Assembly (NCBI RefSeq): GCF_016741785.1
Contig: NZ_JAERRL010000016.1
Coordinates: 46,357-110,356, forward strand
Length of the DNA stretch: 64,000 bases
DNA from: Streptomyces sp. 7-21
GTDB lineage: Bacteria > Actinomycetota > Actinomycetes > Streptomycetales > Streptomycetaceae
Reading direction: 5' to 3'
Shown: piece after piece, positions 34,894 to 45,003 of the stretch
Layout: every line of letters begins with the position of its first letter
Position numbering within the stretch: position 1 is the stretch's first letter
Made by a program: the position numbers and the translations under genes
Notes under the pieces: model-generated
Told to the model about the DNA's origin: nothing
The model's database searches: none
The model's input: the letters and a program-made list of their open reading frames with translations, nothing else

Positions 34894-37800
34894 CCGGTGC
34901 GGAACCCGACTACCGGGCGCGGCTGGGCCGCGCGCTTGACACGATCTCCCAGCTGAGGGCCCGCCTGGAGGAGCTGACGGACCGGGACGGGCCCGGCCAC
35001 GAGCCGGTGGCGGTGACCGGCGTGGGCTGCCGGTTCCCCGGCGGCGCCGACTCACCCGAGGCGTTCTGGCGCCTGCTGCGGGACGGCACGGACGCCATCA
35101 CCCGTTTCCCGGCCGAACGCGGCGACGCCGGCGCGGTGTTCGACCCGGACCCGGACGCGCCGGGCAAGGCGTACTGCGTCGACGGCGGCTTCATCGACGG
35201 CGTGGACGCCTTCGACGCCTCGCTGTTCGGCGTCTCTCCCACCGAAGCGGTCGCCATGGACCCGCAGCAGCGGCTGCTGCTGGAGGTGACGTGGGAGGCG
35301 CTGGAGCGGGCCGGCATCGCGCCCGACTCGGTGCGGTCGACGGCGACCGGCGTGTTCATCGGCGCGAGCACCACCGACTACGTGCGGCTGCGGCAGGAGC
35401 TGACGTCGCCCGAGGACGTCGACCCGTACCAGCTGATGGGCGAACCGGCGTTCCTGGCCGGGCGCGTGGCCTACCACTTCGGGCTGCGCGGCCCGGCGCA
35501 CGTGGTGGACACCGCCTGCTCGTCGTCGCTGCTGGCCACCCACCTCGCGGTGCGCAGCCTGCGGTCCGGCGAGTGCGACATGGCGCTGGCGGGCGGCGTC
35601 AACCTGATGCTGACGCCCTACGGTTTCGTGCTGGTCTCCAAGGCGCGGGCGCTCGCACCCGACGGCCGGTGCAAGACGTTCGACGCCTCGGCCGACGGCT
35701 ACGGACGCGGCGAGGGCGTCGGCGTCGTCGTGCTCAAGCGGCTCTCGGACGCGCTGGCGGCGGGCGATCCGGTGCTCGCCGTGATCCACGGCTCGGCGGT
35801 CAACCACGACGGCCGCTCCAGCGGCATCTCCGTGCCCAGCGGCACCGCACAGCAGGAGGTGGTGCGGGCCGCGCTCGCCGACGCCCGGCTGGACCCCGGG
35901 CGGATCGGCTACGTGGAGGCACACGGCACGGGCACGGTGCTGGGCGACCCGATCGAACTGCGTGCGCTCCACGCGGTCCTGGGCGGTGACCGGCCCGGCG
36001 GGCGGCCGGTGTGGGTCGGCTCGGTCAAGACGAACGTGGGCCACCTGGAGGCGGCCGCGGGCGTGGCGGGCCTGGTGAAGCTCGCGCTGTCGCTGCGCCA
36101 CCGCGAGATCCCGCCGCACCTGCACTTCACCCGCCCCAACCCGAACGTCGACTGGGACGAGCTGAGCCTGGCCGTGCCGGTCAAGCCGGTGCCATGGCCA
36201 GAGGAAGAGCCCTACGCGGGGCTGAGTTCGTTCGGCGTCAGCGGCACCAACGTGCACCTCGTGCTCGGGCCGCCGCCGGCCGCGCCCCGGGGCGGCCGGC
36301 CAGCCGGCCAGCCGGCCGAGGAGCAGGGCGGGACGCGGCACGAGGTGCTGGTGCTCTCCGCCCGCACCGGCGCGGCGCTGCGCGGCCTGGCGGCCCGGTA
36401 CGCGCGGCTGCCGCAGGAGCTGGCCGGCACGCCGCTGCGCGAGGTGTGCCGCGGCGCGGCGCGGGGGCGGGCTTCGCTGCCGCACCGGCTCGCGGTGGTG
36501 GCGGGCTCGGTCGAGGAGGCGGCCGAGCGGCTCGGCCGCTACGCGGAGGGCCGCGCGGCGCCGGGGCTGGCGGCCGGCCGGGCCACGTCGCGGCGGCGGG
36601 CGCGGGTGGCGTTCCTGTTCTCGGGGCAGGGCAGCCAGTACCCGGGCATGGGGCGGGAGCTGTATGAGACGGAGCCGGTGTTCCGGGCGGCCGTGGACCG
36701 CTGCGAGGAGGCGCTGCGGGACGCCTGGGACGTGCCGCTGACCCGGCTGCTGTACGGGGACGGCAGCGGTGCGGAGCTTGACCGCACCCGGTACACGCAG
36801 CCCGCGCTGTTCGCCGTCGAGTACGCGCTGGCGGAGCTGTGGCGCTCCTGGGGGGTGCGGCCGGGCGCCGTGCTCGGGCACAGCGTCGGCGAGTACGTCG
36901 CCGCGTGCGTCGCGGGCGCGCTTCCGGTCGAGGACGCGCTGGCGCTGGTCGACGCGCGGGCCCGGCTGATGGAGGAGCTGGCGGCGCCGGGCGCGATGCT
37001 CGCGGTCCGCGCGGGCGAGGACGAGGCGCGGGCCGCGCTGGCGGCGGCGGGAGCCGGCGAGCGGGTGGCCGTCGCGGCCGTCAACAGCGACCAGGACGTG
37101 GTGCTGTCCGGCCCGCCGGAGGACATCGGACGGCTCGCCGGCCGGCTCACCGGCGACGGCGTGCGGGTCACCCGGCTGCGCGTGGCGCGGGCGTTCCACT
37201 CCCCGATGGTCGAACCCGCGCTCGACGGGCTGCGGCGCGCGGCGGCCTCGGCCCGCTTCGCCGCGCCCCAGGTGCCGCTCATCTCCAATCTGACTGGGCG
37301 TCAGGTTACGGCGGCTGAGCTGGCGGACCCCGGCTACTGGTGCCAGCACGCCCGGCAGCCGGTGCGGTTCCGCGACGGCATGCGGACGCTGGACGACCTG
37401 GGCTTCGCCACGTTCCTGGAGGCGGGCCCCGGCCGGGCGCTGCTGGGGATCGGCGCCGCCTGCCTGCCCGGCGCGGAGCGGGCGTGGCTCGCCAGCCTGC
37501 GGCGCGGCGTGCCCGCGACCGAGCAGATCCGCACGGCGCTGGGGGAGCTGCACGTGCTGGGCGTGGAGGTCGACTGGCCGGCGGTCTACCCGGGCGAGGG
37601 TGCCGGGCCGCCGCTGCCGGTGTACGCGTTCGACCGGGAGCGGTACTGGTTCACCGCCACGCGCGACCCCGCCGCCGCGGCGGCGGCCGGCCCCGGCAAC
37701 GGCGCTGGCGCGGCGGACGGCGGGGAAGCGGCCGGCGGGGAGGAGCCCGCGCTGCTGCGGCGGCTGCGGGCGGCCGGGCCGGCCGAACGAGCCGTGCTGG

Positions 37801-39284
37801 TCGCCGACTACCTGCGCGATGTGCTGGCCGCCGCGCTGTGGACCCCGGCTGAGGAGATCGACACCGACGCCGACCTGCTGAAGCTGGGCGTCGACTCGCT
37901 GCTGGTGATGCAGGTCGTGACCGCCTGCAAGAGCGACCTGGGCGTGGTCTTCTCGCCGCGCGAGCTTTTCGAGAACGCCACCGTGGACGAGTGGTCGGCG
38001 CTGGTGACGGACCGCGCCGAGCGGGAGCACGGCCTGCCGGGCGCGGGCACGCGCGGCGGCCCGGCGGCCGTGCGGGACTGGAGCGATCCGGCGCAGCTGC
38101 TGCCGGAGGCCCGGCTCGACCCGGCGATCCGCCCCGCCGCCGCGCTGGACGGCGGCTGGCGGGATCCGGAGCACGTGCTGCTCACGGGCGCGACGGGCTT
38201 CGTCGGGGCGTTTCTGCTGGAGGAGCTGCTGCGGTCGACGCGGGCGCGCGTGCACTGCCTGGTGCGGGCCCGCGACGCGGCGGCCGGGCTGGCGCGGCTG
38301 CGGGCCAACACCGAGCGGTACATGCGCTGGCCCGAGGAGCACGCCGACCGGATCACGGTCGTGCCGGGCGACCTGGCGCAGCCGCGGCTGGGGCTCGGCG
38401 AGGAGGAGTTCGGCGCGCTGGCCCACCGCGTCGACGCGGTGTACCACAACGGCGCCAGCGTCAACTTCGTGCAGACGTTCCGGCAGCTGCGGGACGCCAA
38501 CGTCGGCGGCACCACCGAGATCCTGCGGCTGGCCTGCACCGGGCCGCTGACGCCGGTGCACCACGTCTCCACGTTCGCGGTGTGGGGCGTGCCGGAGGAC
38601 CTGACGAGCACGTTCGCCGAGGACGACGATCTCAGCCGCGCGGGGCGGCTGCCCAACGGCTACCTCCAGACCAAGTGGGTCACGGAGAACGTCGTGCGGG
38701 CGGCGCGGGAGCGCGGCGTGCCGGTCAACGTCTACCGGCTCGGCCAGATCATGGGCGACTCCCGGGGCGGCGCCTGCGTCACCTCCAGCTTCACCTGCGC
38801 GGTCATCAAGGGCTGCATCCAGTTCGGGGCCGCACCGGAGCTGGACATGCTGGTCGAGATGACGCCCGCCGACTACGTCAGCCGGGCGCTGGTGCACATC
38901 TCGCTCACCGACGACGGCGCGTTCGGCAAGACGTTCCACCTGCTCAACCCGGAGCGGCTGCACTTCAGCGACCTGATCGGCTACATCCGCCGCAGCGGCT
39001 GGGCCGTGGACCGGCTGCCGGGCGAGGAGTGGGTGGAGCGGTTCCGGGCCCGGCTCGGCACGGGGCCGGCCAACGCGCTGGACCCGCTGATCGACACCAT
39101 CAGCGAGATCGTCCGCACCGGCCAGGACTCGATGACGTACCTGACGGACCGGCTCAGCGCGGCCCTGGCGGGCAGCGGCATCACCTGCCCGCCGCTGGAT
39201 GACGCGCTGCTCGACACCTACTTCCGCTGGATGGTCTCCACCGGTTTCCTCGACCGGCCGGACGCCCGCAGGGAGGGCACGTGA
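34890..39284 (+). CDS. Monomodular type I PKS with terminal thioester reductase: KS-AT-ACP-TR
   Basis: A 1464-residue final PKS module. An N-terminal docking coiled coil (LGRALDTISQLRARLEEL) precedes KS (C210 in TACSSS), AT (S665 in GHSVGE; RAFH 767-770, malonyl type), ACP (S1003 in GVDSL) and an NAD(P)H-dependent thioester reductase (about 1095-1440). The reductase has G-x-x-G-x-x-G in TGATGFVG from residue 1099 and the Tyr/Lys pair Y1258/K1262 (NGYLQTK). It should cut the finished chain from the ACP as an aldehyde, in place of a thioesterase. It starts four bases inside the end of the previous gene, so the two PKSs are translationally coupled in their working order. Upstream of ATG 34890 the frame is merely antisense-like noise. 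Confidence 0.92.
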
Positions 39285-41047
39285 ACGCAGCAAGGACAGA
39301 CCTGGACACCGAGTGCGACGTGGCGGTGATCGGCCCCGGCCTGGGCGCGTGCGTGCTCGCCGCGGCGCTGGCGCGCGGCGGCCTGCGCACGGTCCTGATC
39401 GGCGGCCCGCGGACCGCCCCGCCGTTCGGCGAGATGCTGGGCCGTTACGCGGCGCTGCTGCTGGAGGTGATCGCCGAACGGTACGGGGTGCCGGAGCTGA
39501 CGCGGCTGACGCTCTTCGACGAGGCGAACGAGGTCACCGGCGGCGCCTGCGGCGCCGAACGCTGCCACGGCTTCGTCTACCACCGTGAGGGCCAGGCCCA
39601 GAACCCGGCCGAGCTGACGCAGCTGAGCCCGCCGCGGGGCGTGCCGCCGGAGCCGCTGCTGGCCCGGCCGGAGGCGGACGACTACCTGTGGCGGGTGGCG
39701 GTGGGGCACGGCGCCGTGCCGCTGCGGGGCGAGGGCGCCGCCGTGGTGGCGGCGGACACCGGCGGCGAGGGCCCGTCGGTGACGCTGGCCGGCGGCGGAC
39801 GGGTGCGGGCGAGGTTCCTGGTGGACGCCAGCGGCCGGGAGTCGGTGCTGGCGGCGCGGGTGCGGGCGCGGGAGGAGCCGGCGCGGCTGGTGTCGCGGAC
39901 CCGCACGATCGCCACGCGCTTCACGGGCGTGCGGGACCTGGCGCAGGCGGCCGGGCAGCCCCGGGCCTACAAGATGCCGGTGCCGTGGGGGCAGGGCAGC
40001 ACGCAGCACCTGTTCGACGGCGGGTACCTGTGGGTCTTCCCGTTCGGGAACCACCCGGGCGCGCGCAACCGCACCACGAGCGTGGGCCTGACGCTGGACG
40101 CCGACCGCTTCCCGGAACGGGAGCCGCCGCAGCGGGAGTTCGCCGCGTTCCTGCGCCGGTTCCCCACGCTGGCCGCGATGTTCGCCGACGCCGAGCCGGT
40201 CCAGCCGTGGACGTCGACGGGGCGGCAGCAGTACTCCTCGGCGGTCACGGCCGGGGACGGCTGGTGCCTGATCGGCGAGGCCGCCGGGTACGTGGACCCG
40301 TTCCTGAACCGGTCGCTGATCAGCACGCTGGAGGGCGTCAACGCGCTGGCGTGGCGGCTGCTGGCGGCCGGCCGGGACGGCGACTTCTCGGCGCGGCGGT
40401 TCACGGCGGTGGACCGGATCAACCAGCAGGTGCTGGCGGAGAACGACGCGCTGGTGTCGATGGTGCTGGCGGCCACCCGGGACCACGCGCTGTGGAAGGC
40501 GGTGCTGCTCGTGCTGGAAGCCGGCCTGCGGTACGGGCAGTTCCCCGCGCAGATCGCGCTGGGCACGCTGCGGGCGGGCGGGGGCGACGGGGAGCTGCGG
40601 CGGCTGGAGGAGGTGCCGTACTTCGGCTCGCCGTTTCCCGGGCACGAGGGGTACCACCGGCTGTTCACGGCGGCGGCGGCGCAGTGCGCGGAAGTGCGGT
40701 CGGGCCACGCCGATCCGGTGGCGGCGGCCGAGCGGATCGTGGCGGCGCTGCGCGAGGCGGACTTCGTGCCGCGGTTCTTCGGGCTGAGTGATCCGCAGCG
40801 GCGGGTGCTGCGCCTGAACCCGGTGATCCTGCTGCGGATGCTGCTGTGGGCGCGCCGCTCGGCGCCGCCGGACATCGGGCCGCTGGTGCGGACGGCGGTC
40901 GCGACGCTCGCCCGGGAGCGGCGCGAGAGCAAGCGGCGGGCCCGGCGCGGGCGCCAGGCGGCAACCCAGCGGGGACAGCAGGCGGAACAGCGGGCCGGGG
41001 ACGCACAACGCGAAGCGGGCAAGCAAACGCACAGAGAAGGGGTCTGA
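39281..41047 (+). CDS. Halogenase-like FAD protein without the WxWxIP motif
   Basis: A 588-residue flavoprotein of the halogenase/monooxygenase superfamily. VAVIGPGLGACVLAAAL is a FAD-binding loop, FLVDASGRESVLA matches the halogenase second strand, and CLIGEAAGYVDPFLNRS matches the GD/GE-x-A-x-x-x-DP site. Where halogenases have WxWxIP it reads YLWVFPFGN, and the segment before it (PFGEMLGRY) replaces GESLIP. Such proteins may not halogenate. Halogenase-like flavoproteins in related pathways (PltD of pyoluteorin; the flavoprotein described for spiro-ring formation by oxidative dechlorination in armeniaspirol) are the obvious comparisons. The GTG start overlaps the PKS stop by four bases. The C-terminal 45 residues are a very basic Arg/Gln/Ala tail. 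Confidence 0.75.
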   Translation: MNAARTDLDTECDVAVIGPGLGACVLAAALARGGLRTVLIGGPRTAPPFGEMLGRYAALLLEVIAERYGVPELTRLTLFDEANEVTGGACGAERCHGFVYHREGQAQNPAELTQLSPPRGVPPEPLLARPEADDYLWRVAVGHGAVPLRGEGAAVVAADTGGEGPSVTLAGGGRVRARFLVDASGRESVLAARVRAREEPARLVSRTRTIATRFTGVRDLAQAAGQPRAYKMPVPWGQGSTQHLFDGGYLWVFPFGNHPGARNRTTSVGLTLDADRFPEREPPQREFAAFLRRFPTLAAMFADAEPVQPWTSTGRQQYSSAVTAGDGWCLIGEAAGYVDPFLNRSLISTLEGVNALAWRLLAAGRDGDFSARRFTAVDRINQQVLAENDALVSMVLAATRDHALWKAVLLVLEAGLRYGQFPAQIALGTLRAGGGDGELRRLEEVPYFGSPFPGHEGYHRLFTAAAAQCAEVRSGHADPVAAAERIVAALREADFVPRFFGLSDPQRRVLRLNPVILLRMLLWARRSAPPDIGPLVRTAVATLARERRESKRRARRGRQAATQRGQQAEQRAGDAQREAGKQTHREGV

Positions 41048-41053
41048 CAGGGC

Positions 41054-41308
41054 ATGGCTCTCAGCGAGCAGGAGATTCTCAGCGGGGTGACGGAGATCCT
41101 CGGCGACGCCGCGGGCGTCCCCGCCTCCCGGGTGCGGCCCGAGCGGACCTTCGCGGGCGACCTGGAGGTGGACTCCCTGTCGATGTACGAGGTCGCGATG
41201 ATGACGCAGGAGCGGTTCGGCGTGGAGGTCCCGGACGAGGACATGAAGGCCCTGCGCACCGTGGCCGACCTGGTGGCGTACATCAGGCGCGAGAGCGCCG
41301 CGGTATGA
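41054..41308 (+). CDS. Stand-alone acyl carrier protein (fatty-acid type)
   Basis: An 84-residue ACP: a helical, acidic protein with the phosphopantetheine Ser in GDLEVDSLSMYEV and a normal helix II/III (FGVEVPDEDMKALRTVADLV). It starts 6 nt after the flavoprotein gene and its stop overlaps the ketosynthase start (ATGA), so it is co-translated with the ketosynthase. It is distinct from the pyrrole carrier at 48805. Together with the ketosynthase it may build or carry a short fatty chain, perhaps the alkyl side chain; that is inference. Confidence 0.88.
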   Translation: MALSEQEILSGVTEILGDAAGVPASRVRPERTFAGDLEVDSLSMYEVAMMTQERFGVEVPDEDMKALRTVADLVAYIRRESAAV

Positions 41309-42552
41309 GGCCGCGCGAGGCGGCGCCGCGGGGCCCGGGGCGCCGCCGGGTGGTCGTCACCGGGCTCGGCGCGTACGCCCCGGTGGGCGAGGACGCGGCC
41401 GGGGTGTGGGGAGCGGTGTGCGCGGGGCGTTCGGGGGTGCGGGCCCTGGCCGAGCCGTGGGCCGCGTCGCTGCCGGTGCGGATCGCCGCGGCGGCGGCCG
41501 GGGATCCGGCGTCGCGGCTGACGGCGTTCGAGTGCCGGCGTCTGGACAGGGTGCAGCAGTTCGCGCTGCTGGCGGCGCGCGAGGCGTGGCGGGACGCGGG
41601 GGCGCCCGAGGCGCCGCCCGAGCGGTTCGCCGTGGCGGTGTCCTCCGGGGGCGGCGGGCTGGGCGGGATGCTGCGCCAGCACGACGTGCTGCGCGAGGAG
41701 GGCTGGCAGCGGGTCTCGCCGATGACGATGCCGATGTACATGGCGAACGGGCCGGCGGCGTGGCTGTCGCTGGAGTTCGGCGCGGCGGCTGAGGTGCAGG
41801 CGCCGGCGAGCGCCTGCGCCTCGGGGGCGGACGCGATCGGGCGGGGGCTGGAGCTGATCCGCACGGGGCGGGCCGACATCGTGCTGGCGGGCGGCGCGGA
41901 GGCGATGATCCACCCGGTGGTGCTGGCGGGGTTCGCCGCGATGCGGGCGCTGTCCCGCCGTAACGGCGAACCCGCCGCCGCCTCCCGGCCGTTCGACGCC
42001 GACCGGGACGGCTTCGTGCTGGGCGAGGGCGCCGCGGTGCTGGTGCTGGAGGCCGAGGAGCACGCGGTGTGCCGGGGCGCCCGGATCTACGCCGAGCTGG
42101 CGGGCGTGGGCCGCTCGGCCGATGCGTTCCACATCGCCAACCCCGAGCCCACGGGGGCGGGCGCGGCCGAGGCCATGCGCCGGGCGCTGGCCGATGCGGG
42201 GCTGGCGGCGGCCGCGGTGGGGCACGTCAACGCCCACGCGACGGGCACGCCCCTGGGGGATCTCGCGGAGGCGTCGGCGGTCCTTGGGGTGCTGGGCCGG
42301 GCGCGGGTGACCGCGGTGAAGTCAGTGACGGGGCATCTGCTGGGCGCCAGCGGGGCGCTGGAGGCGCTGGTGACGGTGCTGAGTCTGCGCCACGGCGTGG
42401 TGCCGCCCACCGTCAACGCCGTCAAGCCGGACGTGCCGGAGGGACTTGAGGTGGTGCGGGAGCGCGTGGCGGCGGGCGAGGCCGCCCTGAGCAACTCCTT
42501 CGCGTTCGGCGGCCATAACGTCACTCTGGCCTTCCGGCGTCACTCCGGGTGA
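41305..42552 (+). CDS. FabF-type beta-ketoacyl-ACP synthase
   Basis: A 415-residue condensing enzyme with a complete active site: C171 in ASACASGAD, His in NAHATGTPLGD, and Lys/His in VKSVTGHLLGASGA; the N-terminus reads VVVTGLGAYAPVGED. It therefore should elongate ACP-bound acyl chains by decarboxylative condensation, unlike chain-length-factor partners that lack the Cys. It is the last gene of the main operon. Its likely partner is the ACP it overlaps. Possible jobs are making the alkyl precursor or a non-PKS extension; no KS-beta partner is present, so an aromatic type II system is unlikely. Confidence 0.9.
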   Translation: MRPREAAPRGPGRRRVVVTGLGAYAPVGEDAAGVWGAVCAGRSGVRALAEPWAASLPVRIAAAAAGDPASRLTAFECRRLDRVQQFALLAAREAWRDAGAPEAPPERFAVAVSSGGGGLGGMLRQHDVLREEGWQRVSPMTMPMYMANGPAAWLSLEFGAAAEVQAPASACASGADAIGRGLELIRTGRADIVLAGGAEAMIHPVVLAGFAAMRALSRRNGEPAAASRPFDADRDGFVLGEGAAVLVLEAEEHAVCRGARIYAELAGVGRSADAFHIANPEPTGAGAAEAMRRALADAGLAAAAVGHVNAHATGTPLGDLAEASAVLGVLGRARVTAVKSVTGHLLGASGALEALVTVLSLRHGVVPPTVNAVKPDVPEGLEVVRERVAAGEAALSNSFAFGGHNVTLAFRRHSG

Positions 42553-42725
42553 CTCACATGACGGTTTTTCCCTGACGCGCTCATGCTTAAATCGCCAGCA
42601 GAAACGACACTGCATTTTTTCTGTCGAAAATTAGTCTTATCTGACCACGAACGAATTAAACGCACAATACCAAGACGGCCCGACGCTGTGCTAGTTTGAG
42701 TAAACGATGATATCTCCGATCGGGG
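42553..42725. promoter_or_regulatory. AT-rich promoter region of the LuxR gene
   Basis: This 173-nt gap is far richer in A and T than its surroundings (for example CATTTTTTCTGTCGAAAATT and GAACGAATTAAACG). It separates the ketosynthase stop from the regulator. No open frame of note is present. I expect the regulator promoter here, and perhaps the end of the biosynthetic transcript, but cannot name exact -35/-10 boxes. Confidence 0.5.
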
Positions 42726-43424
42726 GTGCTGGTGCAGCAAGGAGCGATCACACGAGTTCTCATCGTCAATGACCGTGCCGTCACCCGCGCCGGTTACCAC
42801 ATGCTCTTCGACCGGAACGCGGACTTCGCGGTAGCCGGAGAAGCCGCGGACGTGTCCCACGCCCTTTCCGCCATATCCACCCTCCGCCCCGACGTCGTCC
42901 TCGTCGACGCGCACCCGCAGACCTTCGACGTGGTCGACGCGGTGAGGCGGCTGACCCACGCGCGCGATCCCGGCACCGCGCCCGTCCTCGTCCTCATCGA
43001 CGCCTTCGACGAGCGCGCCAACCGGCTGCTGCGGGCCGGGGCGCGCGGCCTGCTGCTGAGCCAGGCGTCCCCGGCGGAGATCCTCGCCGCCGTGCGCCTG
43101 ATCGCCGCCGGTTACGCGCTGGTCTTCCCGCACAAGGGCCGGGGCAGCCTCGACCCCGCGCCGGTGACCGGCGGCGGAGGGCGCGACGCCTCGCACTTCT
43201 CCCTCGACCACCTCACCCGCCGGGAAGCCGACGTGCTCCGGCTCATCGCCCGCGGCTTCAGCAACGCGGAGATCTCCGCCGCGCTGTTCGTCAGCGAGTC
43301 CACCGTCAAGTCCCACGTGCAGCGGATGCTCGTGAAGCTGGAGCTCCGCAACCGGGTGCACGCCGTGATCTACGCCTACGAAGCGGGCCTGGTGCGCTCC
43401 GGTGCCGCCTGGGCACCCGCCTGA
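42726..43424 (+). CDS. LuxR/NarL-family response regulator, probably cluster-specific
   Basis: A 232-residue regulator: receiver domain (about 8-130) plus LuxR-type helix-turn-helix (about 162-225: LTRREADVLRLIARGFSNAE and SESTVKSHVQRML). The phosphorylatable Asp is probably D61 (DVVLVDAHP), but the acidic pair is VND, the switch Thr is replaced (VLVLIDAFD) and the conserved Lys of GAxGYLLK is Ser (GARGLLLSQA). It may therefore act without phosphorylation, as several antibiotic regulators do. No sensor kinase gene is near. GTG 42726 and GTG 42732 are both possible starts after CGGGGG. It is likely an activator of this cluster. Confidence 0.88.
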   Translation: MLVQQGAITRVLIVNDRAVTRAGYHMLFDRNADFAVAGEAADVSHALSAISTLRPDVVLVDAHPQTFDVVDAVRRLTHARDPGTAPVLVLIDAFDERANRLLRAGARGLLLSQASPAEILAAVRLIAAGYALVFPHKGRGSLDPAPVTGGGGRDASHFSLDHLTRREADVLRLIARGFSNAEISAALFVSESTVKSHVQRMLVKLELRNRVHAVIYAYEAGLVRSGAAWAPA

Positions 43425-43433
43425 CCGCACGGC

Positions 43434-43477
43434 GAAGGGCCCCTGCGGCGTCTGCCGGGACGCCGCAGGGGCCCTTC
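43434..43477. terminator. Strong bidirectional terminator inside the cluster
   Basis: A perfect 19-bp stem (43434-43452 with 43459-43477), extendable by one C-G pair, with a 6-nt loop TGCCGG. It stands between the convergent LuxR gene (ends 43424) and the adenylation gene (ends 43492), and must close both transcripts. Confidence 0.9.
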
Positions 43478-43491
43478 GGCACGGGTGCGGG

Positions 43492-45003
43492 CTACGGCGC
43501 GGCGGCGTCCGCGACCTGGCGCGCCATGCGCGCCCGGTCCTTCTTGCCGTTCGCCGTCCGCGGCAGCTCCGGCACCACGTGCACCGCGTCGAGCACCATC
43601 GACGGCGGCAGCCGCTCGGCCGACCACTGCTTCAGGGCCAGCAGCGTGGGCCGCTGGCCCGGCCTGGGCACCACGACGGCGTGCAGCTGAGCCCGCAGGC
43701 CGGAGCCGGTCACGACGGCCGCGGCCTCCTCGACCGCCGGATGCGCCCCGAGCACGGACTCGACCTCGCCCAGCTCAATCCGCTGGCCCCTGATCTTCAC
43801 CATCTGGTCCCGGCGCCCCAGGTACACCAGGTTCCCGTGCTCATCCATCCGCACCAGATCGCCGGTGGCGTACGGGCCGCGCTGCGGCTCGCGCCCCCAG
43901 TAGCCGAGCATGACCGTCGGCCCGGATACCCACAGCTCATACGCGCCGTCCTCACCGGCCGGCACGAGTTTCATCGAATCGCCCGAACACATCGTGCCGA
44001 TCGGCAGCTCGGACGTGCGTGCACAATCGGCCCCGGTGACCTCATACGAGGTGCAGACGTTCGTTTCCGTGGGGCCGTACCAGTTGAACATCCGGACCGT
44101 CTTCCATTGCGACCGCAATTCCTTCACCAGCGGCAGCGGAAACGGCTCCCCGGCAAAGACGCAGACCCGCAGCTCGGGCGGCGGCGGCTCGTCGAAGAGC
44201 CCGCCCCTGGCCATCATCAGCGTCAGCGCGGACGGCACCGAGTACCACACCGTCAGGCGGTGCTCCCGCAGATACCGCACCAGCTGCTCCGGCGCGTACG
44301 CCATCTCCTGCGGGATGAGGAAGACCGAGGCGCCCGCGTGGAACGCCGCGTACAGATCGAACACCGACAGGTCAAAGTTGAACGGCGCGTGGTTCGACAG
44401 CCGGTCGTCCGGGCCGAGCCCCAGGTGCTCGCTGGCCCACCGCACGAACGCCAGCGCGTTGCGGTGGCTCAGGCAGACGCCCTTGGGCTCGCCCGTCGAG
44501 CCCGAGGTGTACAGGATGTACGCGGGATCATCCGCCGAACCCCCGGGGCCCGGCTCGCCGTTGCCCGTGGGCGCGTCGGCCAGCAGCTCGTCCAGCGTGA
44601 GGACCGGCGGCCCGTCCCAGCCCGCCTCCCGCGCCCGCCCGGCGCCCGCCCCGTCCGCCACCACCAGCGCCGGCGCGCACCCGTCGGCGATGCGCCGCAC
44701 CCGCGAGGGCGGGTTGGACTCCGTCACCGGCACGTACACCGCGCCGCGCCGCAGGCAGCCCTGCATCAGCGCCACGGCCCGCGCGCTCTTGCCCGTCCAC
44801 AGCAGCACCCGTTCGCCCGCGCCGACCCCCCGCGCCGCCAGCGCCGCCGCGTACCGCCTGGCCAGCCGGTCCAGCTGCCCGTACGTCAGCCGCCCGTCCG
44901 GGGCGTGCACCGCCAGCGCGGCCGGATCCCGGCGCGCCGCCGCGGCCACCAGCTCCTCCAGGCGCCGGGGCCTGGCCTCCGTGCCGTCCAGGGCCCCGCT
45001 CAC
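43492..45003 (-). CDS. L-prolyl-AMP ligase (stand-alone adenylation enzyme)
   Basis: A 503-residue member of the adenylate-forming family, of the PltF/RedM type, that should activate L-proline with ATP and load it on the carrier protein at 48805. Core motifs run in order: YILYTSGSTGEPKGV (A3), FNFDLSVFDLYAAF (A4), FNWYGPTETNVCTSYEV (A5; NWYGPTETNVCT is typical of prolyl ligases), YATGDLVR, GRRDQMVKIRGQRIELGEVE (A8) and RTANGKKDR (A10 Lys). The proline assignment rests on motif character and on the dehydrogenase gene it overlaps by GTGA; acidic amino acids or other substrates are less likely. GTG 45003 is fixed by that overlap. Confidence 0.88.
   Translation of the reverse strand: MSGALDGTEARPRRLEELVAAAARRDPAALAVHAPDGRLTYGQLDRLARRYAAALAARGVGAGERVLLWTGKSARAVALMQGCLRRGAVYVPVTESNPPSRVRRIADGCAPALVVADGAGAGRAREAGWDGPPVLTLDELLADAPTGNGEPGPGGSADDPAYILYTSGSTGEPKGVCLSHRNALAFVRWASEHLGLGPDDRLSNHAPFNFDLSVFDLYAAFHAGASVFLIPQEMAYAPEQLVRYLREHRLTVWYSVPSALTLMMARGGLFDEPPPPELRVCVFAGEPFPLPLVKELRSQWKTVRMFNWYGPTETNVCTSYEVTGADCARTSELPIGTMCSGDSMKLVPAGEDGAYELWVSGPTVMLGYWGREPQRGPYATGDLVRMDEHGNLVYLGRRDQMVKIRGQRIELGEVESVLGAHPAVEEAAAVVTGSGLRAQLHAVVVPRPGQRPTLLALKQWSAERLPPSMVLDAVHVVPELPRTANGKKDRARMARQVADAAAP

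Noticed and set aside
35052..39293. Long minus-strand open frame opposite the second PKS
   Set aside because: Same antisense effect of GC-rich coding; low-complexity Arg/Gln/Pro translation and no motifs.
41305..42552. Minimal type II PKS (KS with chain-length factor) making an aromatic polyketide
   Set aside because: Only one ketosynthase with an intact Cys is present; there is no KS-beta, cyclase or aromatase.
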